The position numbers and the translations under genes are program-made. The notes under the pieces are model-generated. The model searched no databases. It was not told the origin of the DNA and saw nothing but the letters and a program-made list of their open reading frames with translations. A stretch of 48,668 nt of DNA from Sulfolobaceae archaeon (GTDB lineage Archaea; Thermoproteota; Thermoprotei_A; Sulfolobales; Sulfolobaceae): assembly GCA_028277025.1 (NCBI GenBank), contig JAPYVG010000011.1, positions 1-48,668 of the forward strand. The letters run 5' to 3'. This document shows positions 16,745 through 25,446 of the stretch, piece by piece. Positions within the stretch are counted from its first letter, which is position 1. Each line of letters opens with the position of its first letter.

Positions 16745-18049
16745 ATGTTAATGAAAATTGTAGTTCTCGCTTTACTCTTATTATTAATTGCTCCTAGTGG
16801 CCTAATAGCGTTTTCCCAACCTGTTACGATATCTTACCCTATGGGGGTTTCATTTTTCTCTCCATTTACAATTTATTACACAAATGGAGTAGTAGGCGTT
16901 GTAAATATAACTAATATGTTTATAGGAGATTCTTATCTTCCTAATGGGCAATTCCTAACTCAAGGGAATATGTCCTTACAGCTTAACGCAATGGTTTACG
17001 GTAAATATTGGGCGCAAGACGTTATTCTCTTCCATCAAATAAATAATACTTACTTTTCCACCACTTTAGTTTTAAATCTGTGGGATTTAGAAGGGCCTTT
17101 TACCACTACTTTCCCTAAAGGTAATGTTAGCGTGTATCAGGGCTTAGGAGTTCTTTGCTATATAGGCCCTACGTTTACAGTAAATTTACCTATTAATATA
17201 GAGCTCTTTATGGTAATCAATTCCACTTCATTATCCTTCGGATATTATATCAACGGTCATAAGGGTATTTATTATACTGCCCCGATAGGTGGGCAATTCC
17301 AGATTGGAGGTTACTCTATTGCGGGTGTACCTAACGACTTAGAGTTTGTCTTTGGAGGTCCGGGGGGAGGTAGCTATGTTAAGGCCTTCGTTTACGGAAG
17401 CATGAACTTATATATACTTCAAAACGGTAATCTGCAAATAGTGCCTTACGCATTGTCGGTAGGCTTTGACACTGCCGAGAGTGTAGTTGGTATATCTTCT
17501 AATGCTGATCTAAGTAATTTATGGTCACCTTACGTAACTCTCTCCGCTGGAAGTGACGACTTACAAGTATTATGGCCTGTGAAGCCGGCTCTTAATGTGA
17601 TTCATAAGAACTCTTCCGTCATAGTTAATTTGAGTTATAATGGGAAACCTATTCCATGGCAAAATATTGAACTGGAGACTTTAAGTATAACCGGTCTTCA
17701 AGTTTCATCCACTGGCGTTACAAACTCCTCTGGTTACACTGTCTTAAATACTAATTCAAGTGTTTTCGTAGTTTATTATCCCGGGAATTTCACCTTAGCC
17801 TCTACGTATTACATCTCAGTACCGTATCTTTCTAATTTTGTTTCTGACATAGAATCAGCATATAATACTTTAGTCAACTTTATCACACACTATAACTTTA
17901 AACACGCTATTGTGTCCTTTTTTGGTAATGTGAAAAATAACGTTGTTTACAGCAATAAGGTTGCAGTAAATTACGTAATTTTAGAATATATTCTCAGTTT
18001 TATATGTGGCGTTATTATTTCAGCTATACTAATAAAATTTAAACGCTGA
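16745..18049 (+). CDS. Thermopsin-like protease with a C-terminal membrane anchor
   Basis: 434 residues from ATG 16745; ATG 16751 is equally possible. The frame continues upstream to 16631, but that part lies over nfeD on the other strand and has no signal peptide. Residues 1 to about 26 are a signal peptide (LLLLLIAPSGLIAFSQP). The core has thermopsin (peptidase family A5) signatures: YGKYWAQDVILFHQ, LNLWDLEGPF and a Gly-rich segment FGGPGGGSY. A beta domain and one membrane helix near the C-terminus (ILSFICGVIISAILI) followed by KFKR would tether it to the outer face. Thermopsins are acid proteases working outside the cell. It lies between nfeD and a slipin. Confidence 0.78.
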   Translation: MLMKIVVLALLLLLIAPSGLIAFSQPVTISYPMGVSFFSPFTIYYTNGVVGVVNITNMFIGDSYLPNGQFLTQGNMSLQLNAMVYGKYWAQDVILFHQINNTYFSTTLVLNLWDLEGPFTTTFPKGNVSVYQGLGVLCYIGPTFTVNLPINIELFMVINSTSLSFGYYINGHKGIYYTAPIGGQFQIGGYSIAGVPNDLEFVFGGPGGGSYVKAFVYGSMNLYILQNGNLQIVPYALSVGFDTAESVVGISSNADLSNLWSPYVTLSAGSDDLQVLWPVKPALNVIHKNSSVIVNLSYNGKPIPWQNIELETLSITGLQVSSTGVTNSSGYTVLNTNSSVFVVYYPGNFTLASTYYISVPYLSNFVSDIESAYNTLVNFITHYNFKHAIVSFFGNVKNNVVYSNKVAVNYVILEYILSFICGVIISAILIKFKR

Positions 18050-18066
18050 ATACATGAATATATTGT

Positions 18067-18861
18067 ATGGTATCAGTTGCTGATATAACAGGAATAGTGT
18101 TTCTGCTGATTATTGTTATAATACTGTTAGCCTTATCCCTTAGGGTTGTAGCCGAATGGCAGAGAGCTGTAGTGCTTAGGTTGGGAAGGGTATTAGGCGT
18201 TAAAGGTCCGGGAATAATAACTTTGATACCTTTTGTAGATAAGCCTTTACTAGTAGATTTAAGAATCGTTACCGTGGATGTCCCCCCGCAAACTATAGTC
18301 ACTAAGGATAACGTTACTGTCACTATAGATGCCGTAGTTTACTACAAAGTAATTGATCCCTTAAAAGTGATAGTGACGGTAAGTAATTACCAATTAGCCG
18401 TACTTAATCTAGCTCAAACTTCATTAAGGGATATAATAGGACAAATGGAGTTGGATGAGATTCTATCTAAGAGAGAGGAAATAAACAAGAAATTGCAGTC
18501 AATTCTAGATGAAGTAACAGAAGGCTGGGGAATTAAGGTGACTCAAGTCACTGTGAGGGATATAAGATTATCACCAGAGTTGCTCTCAGCGATGGCCGAA
18601 CAAGCTAAGGCAGAAAGGCTAAGGAGGGCTAAGATAATTTTAAGTGAAGGAGAAAAACAAGCCTCCACAATTTTAGCTGAGGCTTCCCAATCTTATCAAA
18701 ACAACCCAGTAGCGTTACAGCTGAGATTCTTAGAAATGCTCTCAGATATTTCTCAGAGAGGTAATATGGTAATCGTAGTCCCAGCTGGGCAAGAGTTCTT
18801 CGCTACTTTATCAACTCTCAAAGTTGTAAAATCTTTGCAATCATCAGCTGGACCAGGATAA
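18067..18861 (+). CDS. Slipin (stomatin/SPFH family)
   Basis: 264 residues. One N-terminal membrane helix (about 7-26), then the SPFH domain: RLGRVLGVKGPGI, IPFVDKPLLVDLRIVTVDVP, VDAVVYYKV-type strand (here IDAVVYYKVIDP), SLRDIIGQMELDEILSKRE, and a helical segment LSAMAEQAKAERLRRAKII. Slipins form membrane-associated oligomers that organise membrane proteins and proteases, often with NfeD. It starts 17 bases after the thermopsin-like gene, so the protease and slipin are probably co-transcribed. Confidence 0.88.
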   Translation: MVSVADITGIVFLLIIVIILLALSLRVVAEWQRAVVLRLGRVLGVKGPGIITLIPFVDKPLLVDLRIVTVDVPPQTIVTKDNVTVTIDAVVYYKVIDPLKVIVTVSNYQLAVLNLAQTSLRDIIGQMELDEILSKREEINKKLQSILDEVTEGWGIKVTQVTVRDIRLSPELLSAMAEQAKAERLRRAKIILSEGEKQASTILAEASQSYQNNPVALQLRFLEMLSDISQRGNMVIVVPAGQEFFATLSTLKVVKSLQSSAGPG

Positions 18862-18922
18862 ATCATTAAGTCATTGGAATTTTTTATCTCATCATCGTAA
18901 TATACTATTCGTGGGGGTTAAA

Positions 18923-19483
18923 ATGGATATACGGGAGGAAGTGCTGATAAGACTAAAAGAAGCTGTAGACTTGTTTATAAGTTACGATAAGGCTTACTTA
19001 TTAATTCCAGAGATTAGGACTAATATTGGTTATGCATTACCGGATGCAAAAACAAGTGATGAAGTAGCCGCAATTCCAGGTAGGTTGACCGTAGCTTTTA
19101 ATAAGGTAATTTATTGTTTACCTCCGGCATTTGGTGCCTCTGATCATGTTGCTAGAGTGATCATAACGGCTATGAAATACGATAAGAGGATGAGAAGTGC
19201 AATAAATTTAAAGTACTACAAAGAGATTGTAGACTCCCTTCCTTCAAATAACACTTTTATATTTGATAGGAGCAGTGAGCCGGAAGAGAGTAGGAGTAAG
19301 GAACATCACACTATGAATTTTATGGTAGAATCGGCTTATAAGAAGCTTGGGAAAATACCTAATTATATAGTTGATATTGGTGATTTTGGAAAGGAGCCAT
19401 CGATTTATGTTATTGATGAAGATCCTAAAAAGGTTGTGGAAAAAAGTCTGAAACTCATAGACTATATAAAGAGGTTTGAATGA
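18923..19483 (+). CDS. thiN: ThiN-type thiamine-phosphate synthase domain protein
   Basis: About 186 residues. RTNIGYALPDAKTSDEVAAI, PGRLTVAF, PAFGASDHVARVIITAMKYD and RSAINLKYY are the core of ThiN, the archaeal thiamine-phosphate synthase domain that joins the pyrimidine and thiazole moieties. It is a stand-alone domain with no fused ThiD kinase or DNA-binding part, so an enzyme is more likely than the ThiR-type regulator. ATG 18923 is preferred; GTG 18911 is possible, but GTGGGGG there better fits a ribosome-binding site. It converges with the PadR gene, with 2 bases between them. Confidence 0.82.
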   Translation: MDIREEVLIRLKEAVDLFISYDKAYLLIPEIRTNIGYALPDAKTSDEVAAIPGRLTVAFNKVIYCLPPAFGASDHVARVIITAMKYDKRMRSAINLKYYKEIVDSLPSNNTFIFDRSSEPEESRSKEHHTMNFMVESAYKKLGKIPNYIVDIGDFGKEPSIYVIDEDPKKVVEKSLKLIDYIKRFE

Positions 19484-19485
19484 TC

Positions 19486-19929
19486 TTACTTTTTGAATAT
19501 TTCTTCTATGTTCTTCTTGCATCCTTCTATGATGTTTAGAATTTTTTCGACTTTTTGATCATCGAGTTTATCTCTATTATTATATATGACTAAACCTATT
19601 TCGAACAGCGAGTCTACTAATTTCTTTTTTACCGGATTGTTTCGAATCAAATCTTTTTCAGCCTTAATCTCTTCGAATTTTTTCCTTCCTTCTTCAGTTA
19701 AAGAATAAATCTTTTTACCGTCTTTTTCCTCAACCTTTACATACCCTTGTTTTATTAACCCCCTTAAAATCGGATAAATCGACCCAGTACTAGGCTTATA
19801 TAACCCGTTAGTTTTCGCGTTAATGCTTTTGATAATCTCATAAACGTACATAGGTTTTTCTTGTAGTAAAGAAAGTATCATAAACTTTAGTGCCCCTCTC
19901 TTCATTCGCTCTAGCGATATTCGTTTCAT
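19486..19929 (-). CDS. PadR-family transcriptional regulator
   Basis: 147 residues. The winged helix (about 10-85) has the PadR pattern: MILSLLQEKPMYVYEIIKSI, TGSIYPILRGLIKQGYVKVE, GKKIYSLTEEGRKKFEEI. A C-terminal helix (about 90-145) would mediate dimerisation. It diverges from the SQR-like gene, with about 100 bases between the two starts, so it may control that gene or itself. Ligand unknown. Confidence 0.85.
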   Translation of the reverse strand: MKRISLERMKRGALKFMILSLLQEKPMYVYEIIKSINAKTNGLYKPSTGSIYPILRGLIKQGYVKVEEKDGKKIYSLTEEGRKKFEEIKAEKDLIRNNPVKKKLVDSLFEIGLVIYNNRDKLDDQKVEKILNIIEGCKKNIEEIFKK

Positions 19930-20032
19930 CTATTATACTTAGGATTTTCAAATTAAAAATAATTTTAGGTTATCCCAAAATCCTACTATTCCTAAAGTAA
20001 CTTTATATTCTAATTAAGATAGTTTACTAAAT

Positions 20033-21154
20033 ATGAAACAAAGTAGAACAGTTGTTATAGGAGCGGGAAACGCTGGTAGTGTAGTGGCAAATTCTCTTTC
20101 AAAGAGAGGTTTAAGTGTAACAGTGATTGAACCGTCAGAATACCATTTATATCAGCCTGGGCTAGTTGACGTAATTGTGGGCGATGAAAGACCCGAGAGT
20201 GTTATTAAACCTATAAATGAGGTTCTAGATCCACATATTGAATTAGTGAAGGATAGGGCTATAAAAGTATTACCAGAAGAGAGGAAAGTAATAACTAGTA
20301 CTGGTAAAGAAATAAATTACGACTATCTAGTAATCTCACCAGGGGTTCAAAACGTAAAAGGTAAGTTACCGGCATTTCACACTCTCGATGAAGCTATAAA
20401 TCTCAAGAAAATGGTTGAAAGTTTTGAGGGGAAGAACATAATAGTAGGCTATTACGGAATTATCAAATGTCCAGCTGCTCCTTTTGAACTCGCATTTTTA
20501 TTAAAACAGAAGTTTCCAAAGGCTAAAGTAACGTTACTCAATCCAGTTTCTCAACCTCCAGAATTACAGAAGCCTATGGCTGAAAAATTAGGTAAAAGAA
20601 GTAGTGAGCTAAACGTAGAAGTGATTAGAGGTGCGAAAATTAGGGACGTTGATACACAATATAAGGTAATCGAAATAGAGGATGGCCAAAGACTCAAGTA
20701 CGATTTAGCATTAATAGATACTCCTATTAAAGTAGGTAATGAGTTCTCTAATTTAGTTGATAATTCTGGCTTTATTCCAGTAGGCAAACAAAGTTTACAA
20801 TTAAGAGGATATGATGATGTTTATGTCATAGGTGATGCTACTGATATCATGTTACCTCCTAAGACAGGTGCCATTGCCCATTACGAAGCTCTACACGTAG
20901 TTAAGAGTATAGTAAATAAAATTTATGGTTACGGTAAGGTTCAATTTGATGGTAGTGCTATGTGTGCTGTTTATGGTGGTGAAGGTGACGGGTTTTTTGT
21001 ATATATGAATTATAGTAAGAGTAAGGCTTTTGGGCCTAGCCCAGTTTTCAGAAGTGCGAAAAAAGCGTTTCAAAGTCTTTACTGGCTCTCTTTAAAAGGC
21101 GTAATAGATCCGTTTTTGGAATTTTCTAAAAGGTTCCTCAGCGGTGGTCCTTAA
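20033..21154 (+). CDS. Sulfide:quinone oxidoreductase-like flavoprotein
   Basis: 373 residues. The FAD-binding dinucleotide fold is at the start (VVIGAGNAGSVVAN; glycines 10-15), a second FAD contact is VYVIGDATDIMLPPKTG (about 263-279). Two Cys in SQR-like positions are seen: Cys146 in IIKCPAAPFE and Cys311 in SAMCAVYGGEGDG. The third Cys of characterised Acidianus SQR is not in its usual place. An amphipathic C-terminal stretch (LYWLSLKGVIDPFLEFSKRF) would hold it to the membrane. Likely role: oxidising sulfide or a related sulfur species into the quinone pool, consistent with doxDA in the same window. Other members of the superfamily cannot be excluded. Confidence 0.78.
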   Translation: MKQSRTVVIGAGNAGSVVANSLSKRGLSVTVIEPSEYHLYQPGLVDVIVGDERPESVIKPINEVLDPHIELVKDRAIKVLPEERKVITSTGKEINYDYLVISPGVQNVKGKLPAFHTLDEAINLKKMVESFEGKNIIVGYYGIIKCPAAPFELAFLLKQKFPKAKVTLLNPVSQPPELQKPMAEKLGKRSSELNVEVIRGAKIRDVDTQYKVIEIEDGQRLKYDLALIDTPIKVGNEFSNLVDNSGFIPVGKQSLQLRGYDDVYVIGDATDIMLPPKTGAIAHYEALHVVKSIVNKIYGYGKVQFDGSAMCAVYGGEGDGFFVYMNYSKSKAFGPSPVFRSAKKAFQSLYWLSLKGVIDPFLEFSKRFLSGGP

Positions 21155-21181
21155 CTCATCGCTCGTTAGTGCTCGGCGTCA

Positions 21182-21236
21182 TCATCAGCTAAGGAGCGTT
21201 CTTCACCAATCTGATTCTTCCCACTTCATCATATCA
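21182..21236 (-). ncRNA. C/D-box sRNA
   Basis: On the minus strand: C box ATGATGA (21226-21232), guide AGTGGGAAGAAT, D' CAGA, C' TGGTGA, guide AGAACGCTCCTTAG, D box CTGA (21185-21188). All four boxes and both guide lengths fit archaeal C/D sRNAs of about 55 nt. It lies between the SQR-like gene and the DUF364-type gene, opposite to both. Methylation targets not identified. Confidence 0.75.
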
Positions 21237-21321
21237 GAAAATGCGGGTCAGCTCACCTATCGCTAGGGGTGGAACCTCCTCATCTAAAAGAGTTTTTAAT
21301 TTGGGAGTAGAGAGTATTTTG

Positions 21322-22026
21322 ATGTTATTAGATGATATGATTGATGAATTAAAATTTTCGCTTAAAGGTAAAAAAGTAATTAACGCTTGTGTAGGTATAT
21401 CATATACTTCAGTGTTATTAAGCGATAATAGTATGGGGATTTCCCACACAATTATTGATGGAGAAAACTCCTTAAGCGGTGAAATATTAGGGCAAGACTT
21501 AGAATATTTAACGGAGAACTTAAAGTCTAATTCATTGGAAAGAGGAATTACAGTAGCTATATTAAACGCCGTAAGCAATATGGAAAATTACGAAACTGGG
21601 GATCCTCTAGATTTGTTAGAGGGAAATAAGCTTTGTTTATTCGGTTTTTCTCCGACTATAGAGACTACTAAGTTTTCATCAGTTATTATTTACGATTTTT
21701 CAAACCCCTCTCCTCAGACAATGGGTAAAGTTATTGTTAAACCCTTCTCTTCCTTGGTTAATGAGGTTTGCAATACTGCTGTAATCTTCGGCTCAGCGTT
21801 AGTATTAGGTCATACTGAGAAAATACTAAAATCAGTTTCTGCTGACCATTTAATTCTTTCCGGGATCTCTTCAGTTTATGCACCTTCTACTTTACGCAGT
21901 TACGGGTTTGAATATGTAGGCAAGGTTGTACCATTAGATAAGATTAGGGCTTTTAGAATTATATGTGAAGGTGGGGTCGGAAGACAACTCTCAAAATATA
22001 TTGGCAAGATATATAAGAAATTATAA
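21322..22026 (+). CDS. DUF4213/DUF364-type protein (possible metal-chelate binding)
   Basis: 234 residues from ATG 21322. The N-terminal part resembles DUF4213 (VINACVGISYTSVLLSDN, GISHTIIDGE) and the rest DUF364 (LCLFGFSP, VCNTAVIFGSALVLGHTEKI, SADHLILSGISSVYAPSTL). These families are proposed to bind heavy metals or chelates and often sit with metal transport genes. The frame is open back to 21241, but TTTTTAAT at 21292-21299 is a TATA-like box about 27 bases before ATG 21322, and the extra residues do not look like part of the domain. It ends 6 bases inside the convergent next gene. Confidence 0.65.
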   Translation: MLLDDMIDELKFSLKGKKVINACVGISYTSVLLSDNSMGISHTIIDGENSLSGEILGQDLEYLTENLKSNSLERGITVAILNAVSNMENYETGDPLDLLEGNKLCLFGFSPTIETTKFSSVIIYDFSNPSPQTMGKVIVKPFSSLVNEVCNTAVIFGSALVLGHTEKILKSVSADHLILSGISSVYAPSTLRSYGFEYVGKVVPLDKIRAFRIICEGGVGRQLSKYIGKIYKKL

Positions 22027-23178
22027 TTCGCTTTTTATTTCGCTGATATCCTTATAACAGTTGTCCTTATATCTTAATTCCTCATCCGGGCAACCGTTTT
22101 CTTTTACTACCTCAACTCTTAAATCCTGGATTGGTTTCTTAGCCTTTATCAATTCATTTAACTTGACATAACTTATGGCAATTCTTGATAGTACCCTTAT
22201 ATCATCTCCTAGAGTATAACTAATGTTCATAGCCTTTTTAGCGTTCTCTTTATACTTGGTATCGTTTACTATTGCCCATAGCTTAGCAAAGAAAATTGAG
22301 GCTTCTGCATTAGCTAAGGGTTCGTAAACTATGTATGAAGTTATAAGATCCTCATTTATTGAATCCCTAAAGCCTATAGAGGTTGAGAGAGTTTTATCTA
22401 TGTATTCAGCTATTTTCTTTGCCATATTAAGGTAAGTCTCATCGAAAGTCTTTTGATAGAGGGATATAAGTGCTTCTCCAGCTAAAGCCTCATCAATCAA
22501 TAGTCCTTTTACCTCTTTCCTATTACTCCTATATACTTTTCCCTCCTCATCAATTCTCTTCAACAGCTCTTCCTTTGTAGCCTCATCAATTCCTAAAATT
22601 ATGCTGACCGCTAAATTACTAGTATAAGTATAGTCAAGCTGGGGTTTTTCACTTGTGAGCAAATATTTTGCTAAAGGATCTACGGGTTTTGCGATATCGA
22701 GAACTTTTACGTATTCCTTATGAATTGAGGAGTAAAATTTAAGGAACTCTACAGCTCTAAAATCTACTGGGTTTCCGTCTAATACATAGTTTATAATATC
22801 ATAAAAATCCACGGGATTAACTTCTTCTACTTCTTTAGGCTCTTGGTACTCTAAGGGTTTTAGTTTATCTCTTTTATAATAAATCTCTTCTAATTTATCT
22901 TCTATATATCCTATGTTTGTGGACTCTATTATGGCTAATAATTGTCCTTTAGGGTTAACTATACTAATAGTTGGTACAATTCCTCTAGTAAGCCTTACTG
23001 AATACTGCAAATGTTCTATTGCATTAAATTTAAAGATATAGTACTTCTGTTTCACAATGTTCATATCTTTGATTTTTTCAAACAATTTTTCGCACTCCTC
23101 GCAGTTATCAGTTGTAAAGAAGATCGCTATTAATTTATCATAGAACTTAGCGTCCGCGAATGTTTTTTCTGGTATCAC
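22021..23178 (-). CDS. Thioredoxin-fold protein with a six-hairpin-like helical domain
   Basis: 385 residues. Residues 1 to about 105 form a thioredoxin-like domain with a redox motif CEEC in FFTTDNCEECEKLF and a cis-proline context RGIVPTISIVNPKG. The rest is helical and resembles the toroid of the YyaL/SPATA20 group: LLIDEALAGEALISLYQKTF, YLNMAKKIAEYIDKTLS, ANAEASIFFAKLWAIVND. Typical YyaL proteins are over 600 residues with a different active-site motif, so this is a shortened relative. Role unknown, perhaps thiol redox of a bound ligand. Two Cys near the C-terminus (NGCPDEELRYKDNCYKD) could form a disulfide. Confidence 0.65.
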   Translation of the reverse strand: MIPEKTFADAKFYDKLIAIFFTTDNCEECEKLFEKIKDMNIVKQKYYIFKFNAIEHLQYSVRLTRGIVPTISIVNPKGQLLAIIESTNIGYIEDKLEEIYYKRDKLKPLEYQEPKEVEEVNPVDFYDIINYVLDGNPVDFRAVEFLKFYSSIHKEYVKVLDIAKPVDPLAKYLLTSEKPQLDYTYTSNLAVSIILGIDEATKEELLKRIDEEGKVYRSNRKEVKGLLIDEALAGEALISLYQKTFDETYLNMAKKIAEYIDKTLSTSIGFRDSINEDLITSYIVYEPLANAEASIFFAKLWAIVNDTKYKENAKKAMNISYTLGDDIRVLSRIAISYVKLNELIKAKKPIQDLRVEVVKENGCPDEELRYKDNCYKDISEIKSEL

Positions 23179-23222
23179 AGTTACCGTAATGCTTATTATA
23201 ATTTAATAACTTTCTCCTTTTG

Positions 23223-23561
23223 ATGAGCAGACCCCAAACTAAATGGAACTGCGGTCTCTGTGGAAATCCAATATATTGGGACGAGTTGTTCACATTCCTA
23301 TCTAATAAGGCAGTAGTGCACTATACATGCCTTAGAGAAAAAGCACTAAAAACAAGCAAAATAGGAGAGGAAACTATGAGAATAGTTTTAGATTCATTAG
23401 AGGACGAATTAAATAAAATAGTAGTCTACAAGCAAAGGATTGCAAAAGTGGGCGAAAATGAGGAGATTAAAAAAGTACTAGACCAAACTGAGAAAGATGC
23501 AGAGAAAAACGCTGCTTTACTAACAAGGTTAGTGGAAAAACTAAGTAGTGTAGTAAGCTAA
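23223..23561 (+). CDS. DUF2175-type small zinc-binding protein
   Basis: 112 residues from ATG 23223 (TTG 23220 is adjacent). The N-terminal part has [13 protein letters not shown] and VHYTCL, a C-x2-C ... H-x2-C zinc site. The rest is a long charged helix or coiled coil ([38 protein letters not shown]). Widespread in Sulfolobales, function unknown. It stands alone, divergent from the thioredoxin-fold gene, with a TATA-like TTTAATAA just upstream. Confidence 0.72.
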   Translation: MSRPQTKWNCGLCGNPIYWDELFTFLSNKAVVHYTCLREKALKTSKIGEETMRIVLDSLEDELNKIVVYKQRIAKVGENEEIKKVLDQTEKDAEKNAALLTRLVEKLSSVVS

Positions 23562-23671
23562 TTCTATACGTTAACTAATTTTTTAAGCTTTCTCTTATTT
23601 TAATAAGGATTTCCTCGTGATAATATTGCATGGGCAGTGTTTAAAATTTTCAATATACAAAAGTTAGGTAA

Positions 23672-24436
23672 ATGAAAGTTGAACTCGTATCTTATACAAA
23701 AGACGGTGAAAGGGTAGTTGCTGTTGCATCAAAGATGAGTAGGTCTAGGAAGGGTTGGGATTACCATTGGCAAAACATGACCGATGAGGAGGTCGAGGAG
23801 TGGATTAGGGACGCGATAATTCACGGGTACTGGTCTGTGCTTGAACATTCAGTTTACACTTTTTCTATCGAGGGTATCTCCAGGGTAACTTCACACCAGT
23901 TGGTGAGGCATCGTATCGCTTCGTACACCCAAATGAGCCACCGCTTTGCTAAGCCCGTGGATGAATATTATCAGCCCGTTATACCTCCTTCCGCAGAAAG
24001 GAGGGCAAAGGATGTCGTTGAGGAGGCATATACGGATGCGTATAACCACTACTACAAACTCTTGGAGGCGGGAGTACCAGAGGAAGACGCCCGTTACGTC
24101 TTACCTAACGGCGTAAACACCAACATCATCGTGACTATGAACGCACGAGAACTTTACAACTTCTTCGCCCTGCGTTTATGTTCGAGGGCACAGTGGGAGA
24201 TACGCCAGGTGGCGTGGAAGATGCTAGAGGAGGTGAAGAAGGTACACCCCAGGCTGTTCCGTTATGCTGGGCCGAATTGTATTATCCACGAGAACTTCAT
24301 TAGGGAGACACCGATAACACTCGAGGAAGTGATGAATGGTAATGTTGAGTTTATATCCCAGCGTTGTATTGAGGGGGTATACAAAGATGGTATAATTAAG
24401 TGTATAAGAAATGCAAAAAGTATTAGTAACGTTTAA
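23672..24436 (+). CDS. thyX: Flavin-dependent thymidylate synthase ThyX
   Basis: Makes dTMP from dUMP with methylene-tetrahydrofolate (or an archaeal pterin) and reduced FAD. 254 residues. The ThyX motif [13 protein letters not shown] lies at 79-91, preceded by [20 protein letters not shown]. Later come [20 protein letters not shown] and [12 protein letters not shown] for dUMP and FAD contacts. Codon use in the middle is a little richer in G+C than its neighbours. Monocistronic; the nuo operon starts about 100 bases later. Confidence 0.95.
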   Translation: MKVELVSYTKDGERVVAVASKMSRSRKGWDYHWQNMTDEEVEEWIRDAIIHGYWSVLEHSVYTFSIEGISRVTSHQLVRHRIASYTQMSHRFAKPVDEYYQPVIPPSAERRAKDVVEEAYTDAYNHYYKLLEAGVPEEDARYVLPNGVNTNIIVTMNARELYNFFALRLCSRAQWEIRQVAWKMLEEVKKVHPRLFRYAGPNCIIHENFIRETPITLEEVMNGNVEFISQRCIEGVYKDGIIKCIRNAKSISNV

Positions 24437-24537
24437 AAAGTATTTGCTAACGTTAAGCGCTAATATTTTTAGTTTATATTAATTTTTCTAATCACTTAAA
24501 AGATAAGTATTTTAGGAAACAAAACGGTATTAAGTTG

Positions 24538-24927
24538 ATGGCTTTTACCCAAGCAATGTTAGCTTTCGGTCTCCCTACGATTTTATTCCTATTGGCCGGT
24601 TATGGCGGTTATAAAATTCTTTCATTAGCGGTTGAAGGTAAGTTTAATCCTTTGAAGGTGAGTAGGTTTGAGGCCGGAAATATCCCTTTTGGAGAAGGTA
24701 GATTATGGTACCCATTACAGTACTATGGGTACTTGTTAGTTTATACTTCCATAGAACCTATTATAGTAATCCTTCTTGCAATTGCTGAGGCTTCGTATTA
24801 TTCTTCATTTATACTCTTTAGGAATCTGCTAATATTAATAACCTCAACGATAGTTCTACTATATCCAGTATTGTACTATGCTGTAAAGCAGGTAAATGTA
24901 ATAGAGTATTGGTTAATGAGGAGGTGA
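24538..24927 (+). CDS. nuoA: Complex I subunit A
   Basis: Membrane subunit of the proton-pumping quinone reductase. About 129 residues from ATG 24538 (TTG 24535 is adjacent). Three membrane helices and, in the loop, SRFEAGNIPFGEGRLWYPLQ, the NuoA signature near the quinone channel. First gene of a nine-gene operon. NuoC follows after 6 bases; the NuoB gene usually found between A and C is absent. Confidence 0.9.
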   Translation: MAFTQAMLAFGLPTILFLLAGYGGYKILSLAVEGKFNPLKVSRFEAGNIPFGEGRLWYPLQYYGYLLVYTSIEPIIVILLAIAEASYYSSFILFRNLLILITSTIVLLYPVLYYAVKQVNVIEYWLMRR

Positions 24928-24933
24928 ATTTAG

Positions 24934-25446
24934 TTGTCTACACAACAGCAACAATCAGTTCAACAGTCTCAATTAGCTAAGATAATTCAAGATTTAATAA
25001 CTAAGTTTAAAGTAACTGGCAAGGCAGAGTCTGATAGGAGAGGCTATATAGAAGTAAGCAAGGATAAAATACTTGAAGTTGCAAAATATTTAAAAGAGTT
25101 AGGCTTTGACCACGTTAAGAGTGTAACGGGGATTGACTATCCCGAAAAAGAGGAATTTGAGGTGGTTTATCACGTTTCTTCTTATTCTGACCTTGAATTA
25201 GCTAAAACTATTTTGGCTGTAAAGACTAAAACAAGTTATAAAGATCCGAAAGTTCCTTCCTTATATAGCATTTGGGAAAGCGTTTGGACTGGTGAGAGAG
25301 AGACTTATGAAATGCTCGGTATAATATTTAATGGCCACCCCGATCTAAGGAGATTATTCCTAGATGAGGATTTTGAAGGAGTTCATCCGTTAAGAAAGAG
25401 CTTTAAAGTAAAACAGGAGGGGTTATTTGTTGACAAATCCTCTTGA
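24934..25446 (+). CDS. nuoC: Complex I subunit C (30-kDa)
   Basis: 170 residues, peripheral-arm subunit. The N-terminus is a Gln-rich tail ([12 protein letters not shown]). The 30-kDa core has [59 protein letters not shown] and PLRKSF. TTG start with GAGGTGAATT just upstream. It overlaps nuoD by 20 bases. It is not fused to NuoD, unlike in some bacteria. Confidence 0.92.
   Translation: MSTQQQQSVQQSQLAKIIQDLITKFKVTGKAESDRRGYIEVSKDKILEVAKYLKELGFDHVKSVTGIDYPEKEEFEVVYHVSSYSDLELAKTILAVKTKTSYKDPKVPSLYSIWESVWTGERETYEMLGIIFNGHPDLRRLFLDEDFEGVHPLRKSFKVKQEGLFVDKSS

Noticed and set aside
21246..21285. A possible further C/D sRNA on the minus strand (TAGATGA ... CTGA)
   Set aside because: The spacing between the boxes is only about 28 bases, with no credible D' and C' pair.
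24437..24535. Repeated TAACGTT motifs between thyX and nuoA as a possible operator
   Set aside because: Only two copies of a short motif, one of them inside the end of thyX; not distinguishable from chance.
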